DNA from: Oscheius onirici
Taxonomy: Eukaryota > Nematoda > Chromadorea > Rhabditida > Rhabditidae
Assembly: GCA_932521025.1 (NCBI GenBank)
Contig: OW051470.1
Location: forward strand, 2,218,501 to 2,282,500
DNA: 64,000 bases
Direction of reading: 5' to 3'
The position numbers and the translations under genes are program-made. The notes under the pieces were generated by a model. It was not told where the DNA came from. It searched no databases and was given only the letters and a program-made list of their open reading frames with translations. Below, one piece after another: positions 1-14,800 of the stretch. Every line of letters starts with the position of its first letter. Position 1 is the first letter of the stretch.

Positions 1-73
1 AAAGAGCAGACCGGACTATGTGGGAGCGAGCCAAGTGACTAGAACGCGATTTTAGAGAATTGAAAAAGAGCTC

Positions 74-3000
74 CTATTGAGACTGCGCGACGAGATTTAA
101 CGTGTGTTCCACAATAAACGTTGGATCACTGATGACGGGTTCCGGAACGCTCTGACTCGACATCTCCGAGATGGACATTGACGGCGTCTCTTCTTCTGCT
201 TCTAGAACAGTCGCATCCTGAACGCAGCCGACGTGACAGGCCTGTAAATGGAATTGATTAGAGAAGAAGTTTGAGAAGAAAACTCGAGTAATTCGTGTAA
301 TTTCTATTGAACTTTTTTAATGTTTTGACTACGTTTGACAATTTCAAAAGGGCTAGGGAGACCCAAATATGTAGTGATGCTGCGCACTATCACTGATAAG
401 CAAAACATTATGATCCCGTGTGTACGTAAGCTTGCGTTACTAAAATTTCGTAGGATGACCATTATGTACGGGCTAATTGGTCCCGTTAGATGGAGAAATC
501 GTATTACCGTAACCAGGCCAAATGTTGTGAATTTGGAGTTCCAAAAGACCGGACGCAAAATTGCAAACGAGAAGCGTTATCTTTCGATATTTTCCGTGAG
601 ACATTACTACGAACTTCTTCGTTCTCTGACCATTTCTAGACGATGCGGAAATTAGTGAATTCAGACTTTAGACACGATAGTCTTGTGCTATGTTCTGTTA
701 TCTGGCTCATTGCTGTAAAGAAGAAAACATACCCGATCACCGAGAAGTACTGTATTGCTGAGCCTCCAAATGTCCTCGTCCGAGTCGAAGAACTCTTTGA
801 ACTCTTCGCCGCACACAATGCATTCCTACAATTCCTGATTTTATAGTGATCTCCAACAAAAGGTACCTTATTAATTCCTTCAGCAGACTCTACTCCCAAC
901 GTGGAACCAGTCGAATCTTCATTTTTATCTGGAATTTCGTATTTTTAGACACAAAACTCAAAATACCTGTAGTTTGACTCGGTCCAGCCATAGACTCGTC
1001 TTCGCTGGTCAGCCAGTCCTTTCCAGCAGCAAACCACGGTCGACTTGTGCTGCTGCGATCAAGAGTCTGGAGATTCTTCTTCACGTGCCAGTCCATGTGG
1101 CGCTGGTATTTCTCGCCCTGGAAATGATTTTGTGAGACTCCTTAAAAAACTTGGTATCAGTAGTTCGCGCAAAAACATTTGAACGACTGCCAAAATTCGG
1201 GAAACGTGACAAAAACTAACCGAAAGCTCCATTCTCAGACCGCATTGTGGACAAGCATTGCGCTGTCTTTGATGAAGGGCGTCGACGATGGCTTGGTAGC
1301 GACTAAAAATCATCCATTTTAGTACAAAAAAAGTGAGAAAACCAACATTTTAAGAAGACGCATGTTGAAGTCCTTCAGCGAAGTCGTCGGGGCCAGTTTT
1401 CTTTCGACACTGTCGAAGGTGTGTTCACTCGGAATCGGGACCGCATTTTCCCTCGGGTTGATGGGCGTGAAGCGGGGCTTTTCATCCTTCTTCTGAGGCT
1501 GTTGAGCCATACTGGGCAGCAGACCCTTCCTCTTCAGACGGAGAATCAGCTCGATCGGGGACTCGGTGGCCGGCTTGACGTCGGGCGCAGAGGTTCGCCC
1601 TTCGCGAATCTGGAATTTTTAAATATTTTTAGTTTCTCCGCTTGTTTCAAGTGGTTTTACATAATGATAAATAGGGATAATTATAAAATGTAAACAAACC
1701 TGATGCATGAAGCGGGCCAGATCGTAGGCCGGATCGGGTTCGATTTTGACCTCTGGCGGCGGTCCGGAGAGACGAATCTCATGTCGAATATTGTCAATGA
1801 TGGCCACAATCGGTGGTCCACCAAACTGTCCCTTGAATGCATAGTTTCCCATGTAGAGTTCTTTGCTCGGACTGCCAAAGCGCAAATTGTGCGCCTGTCC
1901 GTCAATGTAGACCGTCTTGATCTCGCCGAAATGGAGCTTGTGAGCTATTCCATCGATGATCACATTGCGTGGTGGGCCGGAGAAGTAAATGCGATGCGGC
2001 AGTCCGTTCCTCTCGATCACAGCCGAATCTTCGACGTAGAAGACTTCATGAGCTTTACCGTCAACGAAAATGCGGTTGTTAGCCGGAATTCCTTCCAGTT
2101 TCGGGGCGTTTTCCGTCGAAATCACAGCTCTGCTCTCTTGGGGGAAGAAATGTGGCTGTTGTGGCGTCATCGAAGGAGGCATGTTCGTCGCAAAAACTCC
2201 GGGAGCCGGTGTGAAGGTTGGCTGCAGAGGGGAGAACTCTAAAAATGGAAAGATTAGAAAAAGCTTGGAAATGCTTCTACTGAACTCATCTTTCGCTCGC
2301 AAATATTCTAAAGTGCTCGGATTTTCTATGTTTTGTCTAACAAATGCACTCTAAACTGGCAAAAATACAAAGACAACTCTGAACAGAAAGGAAGCTCGTA
2401 AAAGACGATAGGTATCTGTAAAGACAGAAAAAAAGGCGAACCTGTGAACGAAGGAGAAGCACTCGCCGGCGTTGGCTGAAGCGGCACGGCGAAGGCATGA
2501 CTGCCGGGCAGAGCTGTGGCATGAGGTGTTGGCGGGAGCAGCGGCTGTGCCATCAGTGAACGAAGTTGCGGATTTTGCTGCTGCTGTTCCATCAGCTGAG
2601 GACTTTGGCTAGCCGGCGAAAATCGTGTTCCTCTCGGCGGTTTCTGGTCCTTTCCGTGATGTTTTCCGCCACGTTGACGCAGATCTTCGTCCCGAGGTCC
2701 CTGCCCCTCACGACGCTTCTTCCTGAAACGACTAAACTGAGGGAATGCTATCGTTTTTGCTCGACTACATTTATTTTTGACTAAATTGTACAAGAATATC
2801 AGAATAAAAAGCTCACTTTTCCGGCAACGATTGTCGCTCATCCGTCTTTCTCTTCTCTCCGACCGATTCACGTCCAGATTTCATCATGGAAGGTGGAATT
2901 GGTTCTTCGGGCTCCTCCTTGACAGGCACGTCGGGTGTTCCAAGAATGCTGTCTCTGAAAATTGAAGGATAAATAAAAAATTGAAGAAAAAGCTAGGGAA

Positions 3001-4574
3001 AAGAGTAAATAGAAGATTTCGTGTTCTAAGAATCTTTTAATTTATGGAAGTTTTCTAGCTACTTTTTACGGAAGGTTGAAAAATGAAGCTTTGGAACAAA
3101 AAAGTGGCGAGTAAGGAAAGGAATTTAGAACAAACGGAAGGTTGAAAAACGAAGTTTCGGAAGTTTTTTTGTAGATTGGGAAGGTGTAAGCGAAAAAGAG
3201 CACTTACAGCACGTCCATCTTTTCAACGGGCTCTTGTTTGACCGGTTTGCGGCCTGGGACCGCCTTTACTTCAGCCTTTACTTCAGCAACGCCAGTACGA
3301 GAGCTGGAAGCAGAAGCAGGAAGGGGCTTGACTGTAGCAGCCGCTGGACGATTAGCTTGACGGGGATCTCGGGGATCGCAAATCTGAAGAATTGCTGTTT
3401 TTGAGGAGCAAACAGTTGGAAGCTTTCAATTTGTGATCATGAATTGCTTCTATTTCCGGTATTTAATATAAAAATGCTGAAAACGTACCATCTCAGACGT
3501 AGATTTAGCCGGTGCTGGTGGTACTGTCTGCTGTTGAGCCTTCTGCTGCTGAAGAAACTTCGGATTCACGTGGACTTGTCCTCCCGTAGCCGACTCGGTA
3601 GAAGAGGATGGCGTCACCGCAACCGTCTTTCCATTTTTGGCCGGTACTGGCTGCGGAACTGCGGCTCCGGTGGTTTTTGGAGACACGATGGGCCAGTTGC
3701 TGTCCTCGCCGTTGACTTTCATGTCCAGACTATAGAGCGTGCTCGCCTTGAAAATCGGTCCCCATGTTATGCGCAACTTGTACATAGCGGCCCGGACTTT
3801 TTCGTCGCCCTGAAAATGGGACTTTTTAAACATTCAGGAGGACTTTCTAGGACGAGAAACTGAAGACATGGAGAGGAACCTACATTAACAAAAGCATGAA
3901 GAAAGATTTTTATAATAATTCTTTGGAAACACTCTTTGTACCGGCTCTCGTGCACGTTCTTCAGGATGGAGTCGATCACGTACAGGATCGGTAGCTTGCG
4001 CTCCTTTGGCACCTGAAAATGTGTGGAATTTATCCAGCTTTGTCTCTAAGTAGTAATTTCAACCAGGTTGGCCTAAGAGCCAGATTTCCGGACAAGCTCG
4101 ATTATAAAATCGAAAACAAGAAGATTGCGATATTTCTGGCTTGGAAAACCAGAGATGGAAGCCTATTTTGACGTTAGACACGTAAAAACAGGCGAGAGGT
4201 CGAGCAAATTTTTGAAACCGCTGGGAGCAGCGATTTCGCGAAGAAAAGACAGCAGAGCATCGATACAGAACCCAAAATGATACTTCGAAAGATTACGAAT
4301 TTCGAAGTGCCAGGACTACGAATTCGACACATGTTTATTGTGAAAATACGAAAAATTATGATGCCCTACCGTGTACATCTGCCTCTCAATCGTATCCACA
4401 ATAGCCTCTGGGTAGGAATTGTAATCTTCGGCCAGGATTGTCAGCAGATTGATCTGCATTTTGTTATTGTTCACCAACTCGTCAAGTGTTAATCTGAAAA
4501 CAGGTTTTTATTGGGGAAAGGAAGAAATGGGCTTACTTGTATTCATTTGCTGCTTCTGCTGCAGAATTGACCAT
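74..4574 (-). CDS. pcf-11: Pcf11 homologue, cleavage and polyadenylation factor
   Basis: Subunit of pre-mRNA cleavage factor II; it binds the RNA polymerase II C-terminal domain and links 3' end processing to termination. Fourteen exons on the minus strand: 4574-4537, 4493-4370, 4012-3884, 3809-3489, 3383-3208, 2954-2817, 2722-2442, 2238-1700, 1609-1347, 1302-1221, 1117-967, 928-867, 825-733, 241-74 (2565 nt, 854 aa). Residues about 10-145 are a CTD-interacting domain (INLLTILAEDYN, LPILYVIDSILKNV, KLRITWGPIF). A linker rich in basic residues and Gln/Pro follows. The large 1700-2238 exon carries Pcf11-type repeats (LRFGSPSKELYMGN, FGGPPIVAIIDNI). Two C-terminal zinc modules are visible: CPQCGLRM...HMDWH and CIVCGEEF...CHVGC. 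A TTTCAG acceptor 48 bases before the ATG suggests a trans-spliced 5' end. The protein is shorter than the human one, as expected in worms. Confidence 0.93.
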
Positions 4575-6833
4575 TTTGAATGTCGTCTGGGAAGCTAGGC
4601 CGAGTTCGAAAACGACTTCTTCCTGAAATTGTAACATTATGAGAGTTTGTGAAGGAGAAGATATAAGATGCCGGAAAATAGTGAAGAATGAAACGTGGGG
4701 AAGATGAAAGGTTTTTTGAGCGAAAAAAATTGTCAAATATTTTTGCAGAGGGGCAGTGATTGATTCGAATTCAGAACAAAGATCAGGAAAAAAAGATGTC
4801 TAAATAGGCAAAGAATGCTACATGAAGACCCGAGCGTCAGACGACTAAACGCGTATTGGTAAGATTTTGTATTCTCCAAGAGCAAGGGACAAGAAACTGG
4901 AGAGGAAATCGAGAGGATTGAGGTCGAGGGAGTCGACGAGAAATTGGGAGAGAACTGAGAAAAGCAAGTGGCACGATTGAAAAAGCAGAAACAGACACCA
5001 GGCTCCCGAAAGCTATGAAGAAGAAATAAATCCTGAAAAACGTGAACGGAAAAGCACTACATGTACCGCGCCGATAGACTACTCAACCAAGGTGCCCTTT
5101 TCACAAGGTTTTCCCGCTCCAATGCAACAAAATGAGGAAGTTGTTTTTACCAAAAGAGCTGTGCACGTTCGACTGTCAGTTCCTAAATCGATTTCCGCAA
5201 CCAACAAACCAATGCTTGATCTCAAGTGCAGCTGTTGACTAATCAGCACAAAAACAGCGCTTGGTTCGCCAGATTTCGGGCCTTTGCCAGGTGGAAAAAC
5301 AAAAGTTGCGCTTACCCAAAACAGTCAAGTGACCTTGAAAGCAGTAAAATCCAAATTTGCTTCGCAACTATGTGATTGCTTTCTACCCAACTTTGTCGCT
5401 TTTTATTGTTTGTGCAAACTTTCTCGATAAATCCTCACAAAAATTATATTGTAGCAATCACAATGCTTTCAGCATCATGGCCTCGACAAAAATATTTATT
5501 CTTCTGTGAGAACACATGATGCTGAAGCACAACATGCAAAAAAGGCATGGCTCATCAAGATTCATACCGTCCAAATCGATGGACTAACAGGTGTTTTCCT
5601 CCGTTTACGTAGAAAATCACCGACTAGACAACTGAAAGAGAAACCGTTGTTACAGCGCAATCTGGTTTCACCCGCCCCACACTGGTGACCTATCTAGGCC
5701 ACCAAGTCTTTGTCGACGACTGAAAGGGTTAGAAACTGGTACTCTTCTTTTTTATAAGTGTACAATGTATGAAAATACAAAAGAGACAGACGAGGTAGGG
5801 GTCCGGGCGACTATTTTGGCTGTGCAGCTGTCGCCGTTGTGTAGACTGGTGCTGGCTGCCCGAGCGGTGACTGTATAAATGATTGGCGTATTTCAACGAA
5901 CAAATACTTATTGTTTGCGAACAGATTGCTGTTTTCAAGGTTTAGTTTTGAAGCGAAATTGGGGTTGAGATTGAAAGTAAGCATACTAACACTTTCGAAA
6001 TTCATTTCTTCGAGTAAAATAATAATTTCACGACAAACTTTGGTCCAAAACTGATATTTTAGATTGATTGTATTTCCGAAAAACTGTGTTCGCAAAATTT
6101 CGACAGAAAGAAAGCCAGTTTAGAAAACAAAAATACCAGTCAGATAATCACCGCTCAAGCAGCAGCTTCGTCCTTACGTCCACAGCCAAAATCCGTCGTC
6201 TTCTATCACGCTAAGAAAGCGTTCGTCGCACTCCGAATCCCTTCAGAGCTCCCGATGACGTCATCAGCTCGATTTTCTTCTTTTCAGCTTCGTTCTTCTT
6301 CGCGGCAACGAACAAAGGGTTAGGGATAGATAAAGAGGGGCATAGCGATAGTTTGGACAGGCAAAATTATTTCAACAAACTTTTTCGGACGAAAAGTACG
6401 GAGAAATACGAAAAGGGAGAGCAAAGGAGAGCGGGATGGTGAAATGCGGGCGCGTGGGCTGTCTCAATTGATCGGCCACGACCGGTTCGCGCCAAGACCA
6501 CTGACTGGGGTCCCGTCACGAATTGCCTGATTTTACAAGAAAAACAACGGCGCTAATTTGAAACAGGGTCAAATTGAAAAGACGCTTGATTTTCCACGGT
6601 TTCATTTTTCTTTTTCGAAAATTTTCCTGGACAACTTGGAGATTGTGAGACCACATAAAACTGTACAAGGGGATAGAAAGATTTTCCACAGCAAACATAC
6701 TCTACGTATTGTTCAATAGCTCCTCAAAATCGATAGGGGAATTGTTCGACGACTATGACTTCTCATTTACTCTCTTCTTATATTTGTCGTTTTTTTGCTG
6801 TTCATCTATCATAAAAAAACCGATATTTTACAG
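4575..6833. other. Intergenic region between divergent pcf-11 and the BAF60 gene
   Basis: No convincing gene. The region separates two divergently transcribed genes and presumably holds both promoters. A GC-richer patch around 6430-6520 lies upstream of the BAF60 gene. Two short minus-strand reading frames that end like terminal exons (5814-5873 and 6208-6310) have no recognisable upstream exons and were not called. Confidence 0.5.
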
Positions 6834-9300
<2,467 letters not shown>

Positions 9301-10577
9301 TCCTCGCTTTCCCTTTAAAAGCATCTTGTCTTCCTCCCTCTCCCTGTGAGAGAATATTGGTCTCGTTTTGTGTATATCATTATTTAACCCCCTCTCCTAA
9401 GTATTGTATTTCTCATTTTCCATCTCAATAATCTATGAATTGTCTTTTTTAAGCCTTCTAGATCTATTTTTCTTCGGCTCTTCTCCACTAATTTTCTATC
9501 TAAAACATCTGCTCTTTCTCGAGATTACGAACCCCCGACGTAGTAAAATCTGTCGTACAGCTGCCCTTTCGATATTTTTGTTACACTGCTTTTTCCCAAT
9601 GGCTCGCGCGCGGCCTCACTTTCCGGTGTCTGTCCCTCGAGACTCTGTTAGCTCTCTTCGTGATTCCAGCACGCGCCGGCCTTGTTCTAGTTGAAGCGAT
9701 CTGCCAATCTGTTTTTCTTATGTTTAGTTCTTGGATTCAGTAATTTTTACACCTCCGGGAGAGTTCTAAAGGTAGATTGAGAGTATCAGGTGACGGAAGG
9801 TGATTAATCTGACGCGGGGTAGCACAGAGTGTGAAGGTAAAATTGGAGGTACTTTTTGTGTATTGGGAGGAATTTAGGATTTTTTTCTCATTCTAAAAAC
9901 ATTGTTTAAGCTCTTCGAAGGGAAGTTGTTAGACTTAAGTTCTTTATTGATTCCAATTTTCGCTCAAGTGCCGTGATTTTGCGTACAGTCACTCACGCGA
10001 AATTGCGTACTCGCCGGATGTTTTCTCTTTTTTCGTTTGTGAAGTCTCTCTATTTTTTCATTTCTCACTTCTTTAGATGTTTTTTGAGTTCACATGAGAT
10101 CATAGCAACCTCCGGACTGAAGGATAATTCTGTTATTGATGTTGGGTTCTCTTCTTTGATCTAACAAATGGTGACTGTACTTTCTCAGGATGTCTCTGTA
10201 TAAATTGATCGTTTGTTTCTGGCGGCTGTAAGCTGCAGCCTGACTGATCTGTCGTTCCCAATTCCACAGTAACTCAGTTATTGAACCGATGGAAAGACAG
10301 TCTAATGAGAGAGCAAAGAGTCTTAACTGTTTTTCCACCGGTGTTTACTTCTAATCGGAGGAGAGAACAGTCAGTTTATTAGATCAGATCAGAAAACCCA
10401 CCAGAGTGTAGACAGGCATGAGTATCAGTTCAGTAGAGAGAAACCCATCGACGAACAGTAAAGGCTCAGTCAAATCAAATAGTTCAGCTTTGGTCGGAAG
10501 CGTACATCCCGGCTATCCCCCCCCCCTTTTTTTTTGAAAACCCGATGTAAAATCTCAATTTTCTAACTCGTCCTTAA

Positions 10578-10660
10578 ATTTTTCAGTTTGGCGATGTTCA
10601 GCAAAGTTGTAGTACTTGAAGCGCTCTACAACTTTGCAGAACATCGCAAAGCTGGAAAAT
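10578..10660. repeat. Near-perfect hairpin, about 35-bp stem
   Basis: Two arms (TTTTTCAGTTTGGCGATGTT and its near reverse complement ending CATCGCAAAGCTGGAAAA) flank a loop of about 12 bases. The stem has only a few mismatches. A diverged hairpin with the same arm core (GATGTTC...GTTGTAG...CTACA...GAACAT) occurs at 59074-59154. This points to a small palindromic repeat family rather than a unique gene, although a microRNA-like precursor cannot be excluded. Confidence 0.7.
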
Positions 10661-10899
10661 GTAAGCGTGATCTAGAAAAATACCATTTCCATCTAAGCAT
10701 CTGCCGAAATACAATCAACCCCCCATAAAACTTGATCTAGCTAATCTCACTCCAACATTACAAAACTAACGTCTATCTACGTGGATCACAAAACATATAA
10801 CTGCCTCCTTCACAGCTAACAACCTTATTCAGTTAGAAATAGGTTCAAAGTGTGTTTGTCAAGCCATGTCAAAACTTATCCAGTCTAAAGTAGAAGTTC

Positions 10900-11215
10900 A
10901 TGACTTCGCTCTATCACGGAGCCCTAGTTTTGATTTCCTTTTTGCTCCTCCTTTCTTATTCTTCTCCAGTTACTCTCCCTGACCCTCCAAAGAAACTACC
11001 GAATTTGTATTATAACCCGCTCCCTCCTTAGCCTAATTTCAAAATGTAGGACCTGAACGGGCCGCCCGGCTCTATCTTTAGTGGGTCTCAGTCCTACTGT
11101 CCTTCCTATCTCCCCTTGTCATTCTGTTCCAGTCGACGTTCCAGACTTGCTTTAGAATTAGAGCTTCAGACACACACACAGACAACACACAGGCTTGGGA
11201 GCAATTTAAATAGAG
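10900..11215 (+). repeat. R1 dispersed repeat copy
   Basis: Shares long stretches with 15754-16187 and 50004-50281: TTCATGACTTC, CACGGAG.CCTAGT, TCCTCC.TT..TTA.TCT.., CCAAAGAAACTACC, and the tail AGAGCTTCAGACACACACA followed by GGGAGCAATTTAAA. Partial copies lie at 32050-32165 and 41795-41850. Non-coding. Confidence 0.7.
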
Positions 11216-11387
11216 CGAGAAAAGGGTCCGGACACTCGCTTTAAAGTCAAAGTGAAATTGTTGATTTTTTCCACGTTTGTTAGTTCTTTGTTTGAATAAA
11301 TGGCCTCATAAATGAATGTAAAACGCGTAAAACAACAGTATTCAACGAGATTGGGCGATTTGAAGCCATTTTGGTCATATTTTAACC

Positions 11388-11463
11388 AAACTCTCGATAT
11401 AGGAGAATTCACCAAATAGGAGACTTTTTTCGTGCAAAAGTCGGATCTCCTATATCGAGAGTT
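11388..11463. repeat. Short inverted repeat
   Basis: ACTCTCGATATAGGAGA near 11390 is repeated in inverted orientation as TCTCCTATATCGAGAGT near 11446-11462, with about 40 bases between. It could be a small MITE or a transposon-end remnant; no target duplication is obvious. Confidence 0.6.
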
Positions 11464-11803
11464 GACTGTATCTAAAAATGTGAAATTGCCACGCCACATT
11501 TCTCCGTTGTTACAATCTCACGTGGTCATTCTTGGTCTCGATTCTGTCCTGGCTATAGATGGCTACTCATTTGCGCGCTCCTGCCTTCCAAATTGACTGC
11601 CTTTCATTATTTCAAGCTTCTTAATCTGACACCTCTGCCCGTTTACCCCAAATCAAACTATTTTTGAGCTGTAATGAAAACCAGCTAGAGTCTTTCGCCG
11701 CCCGACCAACTTTTTGTCTAAAGAGGCACTCGGAGTTCACAATGTTTCAAACATTCCTTCTTGTTTCACTGCTTTTGTCTCAAAGAAAAAACATTTTCAG
11801 ATA

Positions 11804-14800
11804 ATGGATTCGGCGTCGTCCGATTCGGGGCTGGCCAGCTCGTCGAAGACGTCTCTCAGCGAAGGTTCTCCAAATGACGGTTGGTTTTTTTTTCTCTCAT
11901 TCACTTTCATATGTCCCGACAATGTGTACTTTCCCCTAATCTCCCCAGGAACTTGTCGCAAAAACCTTTATTCGCTGCCTCACCACCTCTCTCTTTGTTT
12001 GACTTGAGTTGTACTGCGACAGCTGTCTCGTCTTGGCAGTGGGAAAGCCAAGGAGACATGCTATCATTTCCGCGCAAAGTTCTTTTTCCATAGATCTAAA
12101 TTTGTTCCTTGTTGGCCCTGTTGGTTTTCCGGCACTTTCCAATTTGGAAATCTGTATTTCTCTTACTGATTTTTCGTCTTTATTGAACTGACCATTTCAC
12201 AAAACTCGGAGCTTGAAATAGATAGTTGTTGCAAACTTTTCCTTCAACTCTTTTTTTAATATAATTTATCTTACCCTAAGCAACTCTTAAAGATGCACTA
12301 GATTGACAAGAATACCACGGTCGCCAAATATGATGTCAGCCTTTCTGCATCAGTTGCATGAACTTTGTTTTACTCCTGTCCTGTAATGCAGTTTCATGGC
12401 GTTTTCTCAGCAAACATACCATAGGCCATTGATTTATAAAAAATCGTCTATAGCTCTTCCCCCGCTTTCTCTTGAAGCGGTTTCCCTGAAGAAGAACTAG
12501 ATGTAACCGTTTCCCATTTGTAAGAACACCAAAATCGTCTCAAATTGTAACTAACTCTTTCACTCAAAGTTTACCCATTCCGCTTCCATTTACTATGCCC
12601 CGCCAGCTCTATATGTCTCATCCAATATCATATTAATTACTTGGGCTGTGTCCTCTCATCTCTTCTTTCATAGATTTTTTTCACCTTTATAACCGATTCT
12701 GTCATTCAGATGTGTCATACGATCATCAGCCCTCTTTACCTCTCATCGTAAAGCATAATTTAACGGGTTCGAAATAGCGCCTATTTTCTCTCCAGCCACT
12801 ATTTGCTCCTTACCTGGCCGGCAATTATACCCCACTCATCGCCTGTTTGTCTTGCATTTGTCCAGGCGTCTTGAAAACACTTTTCTATAGGAAACGGAGC
12901 TGTTTCATCAAGTTTTTCGCTGTTGTCATTGGAATGAGTCATTCATTGTAAGTAGTCTTGTGATCACCAGAGACAGTTCAACAGTGAAATATACCAATGT
13001 TCAATATATTTTTTAGCAGGGACCTTCTGATTTCCCTACTTTCTTCCCAAAACTTCGAACTATAAATGCACCCAATTGGCCGTTCTGCCGTCCCATTTAG
13101 CACCTCTATTCGGTGATTGTCATGTCTGAGCTGCTCGTTTTACGGCGCCCTTTTTTGGTTTCCCCTAGAAATTCTTTAGGAAGAAACCAGAAATCTCCCA
13201 CGTAAAATAGAGGCCAGCTACTGGTTACGAGGCATCAAACTCTTATCACACCTGTTGTTTTGGGCCCTTCTCCGATATGAGTCTTTTGGCAGCTTCAAAA
13301 ATGCTTGTTTTTTTTGCTGAAATTTAAACAAAACGGAACATTATGATCATTTGATCTTATCAGTCATTTTGACGCTACTGAAGTCTAGACAAAGTTATTT
13401 TTGAGCTTGAGGGACCGAAAAAGAGCACTTGGTTCCTCCATTTTGCAGCCTAGTAGAAACATAGACACGTTCCGCCCCGCTGAATCTGATTAACGTTAGG
13501 CTAGACTGGGAAAGAGACAAGTCCATCGCCGCAGGCGTGGGTTTGTCTTGGAAGGGCGTTGAGTGAGAGACAGAAAGGAAGAGATAACTTGCCCAGCAAT
13601 TTGGTTTTTTTTTGCCCCGAGCTTGGGGAGCTTCTAGAGACTACGTTCTGTTATCCAAGAGGGAATCTCGTGAGAAAACCTTCTTGTTTCTTCAATTTTA
13701 GCCCAAAGTTTGAACTCAAAACCCTCATATGTTGATGCCATAAAGCGTTCCTCTGACAATAATCTCGAATGATTGATGTCCTCCCTTATACTGGAAAGAT
13801 TACCTCCGCTCTAAAGATTCCTTGCTAAACTTTTCGGCCATTCTGGAATTTTTGATTCTGGGCAAAAACTGTATGTAAAGCCGATCTGGGTGAAGCCACC
13901 AGCTTACTCTATCCTCTATTTCTGACTCAGTTAATTCTAGAACCAAAAAATTAATCTTCCCTATAATTTCGGGGTTTAACATTGCTTCTTTGTCTACCTT
14001 CGAAAATTTTACTTTATTGGTGTCTCATCGTACTTTTCTAAAATGAACTGTTTCAACAGCAGTTTGATTGATTTGCTCGACCAATAATTGGGCAATTTTA
14101 CAAAAATAAAATAGACGCTTCTGAATTGAATCACCAGGTGTCATTAGCACTCGTTCTCTGGAGCAAACTAGTTTTGTGAAGGTCACACCTTCTCATTTTG
14201 TTTACCTGAAGCATCGTTGATCTAGCAGCTGCTACCTTGGTCACAATACCTTTCTCTTAATCCTATACTATTCAGCTATTGGAAAGCTAGTGTTTATTCT
14301 TTTCCTCTTTCATTTTCATCAGATTTTGAAGATTTCCTTCACCTGAACCACACAAACCTCATGTATCAGGAGTCCTGTCTCCTAGAAACCCGATTTTCTG
14401 GCACCACCGTCAAAATTTCAACAGTTTTTTCCTAGCCAATTACAAATGTAGTCTGATCTTTCCCACTCAGTTTCATAACGATAGCTATACGCTATTTCCG
14501 CGCGCGCAAAAGCCATTTTCAAGAGTGACCGAGTACTCTACTCGCTCTCTCTCTCTCTCTTATGATGCATAACAACGCCATTTTCAGATGATCGCGGGAT
14601 GTGCGGGCTGACAGATCTCGTCTCCAGCTGTCTGACGAAGCCCAGGCCGCCGAAGGAGATTGAGCCGTTCCTCTGGGCGAGTCTCTTCACCGGTGTGCCG
14701 CCATGTATACAATTTTACACAAAAGGAACCAAAGGTTTTGTGAATTTTTATTCATATTGAAAGAAAATTCAGTGAGGAAACCGAAAAAGAAGACTACAGC

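Larger units (their letters stand above)
9301..11803. other. 3' UTR and intergenic region, no gene seen
   Basis: Contains the 3' end of the BAF60 transcript and AT-rich intergenic sequence with short runs of C and T. No reading frame shows splice context or a recognisable product. The notable content is a hairpin at 10578-10660, an R1 repeat copy at 10900-11215 and an inverted repeat at 11388-11463, listed separately. Confidence 0.5.

Noticed and set aside
1703..2242. 179-codon plus-strand frame within pcf-11
   Set aside because: Antisense shadow of the large pcf-11 exon at 1700-2238; no motif and no splice context.
5814..5873. Minus-strand terminal-exon-like frame SPLGQPAPVYTTATAAQPK stop after a TTTATACAG
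   Set aside because: Only 19 codons, no recognisable upstream exon on the minus strand, and no family match.
6208..6345. Minus-strand frame ending KKIELMTSSGALKGFGVRRT-LS stop
   Set aside because: It looks coding-like for about 35 codons, but there is no splice acceptor at its 5' side and the sequence upstream is T-rich and non-coding.
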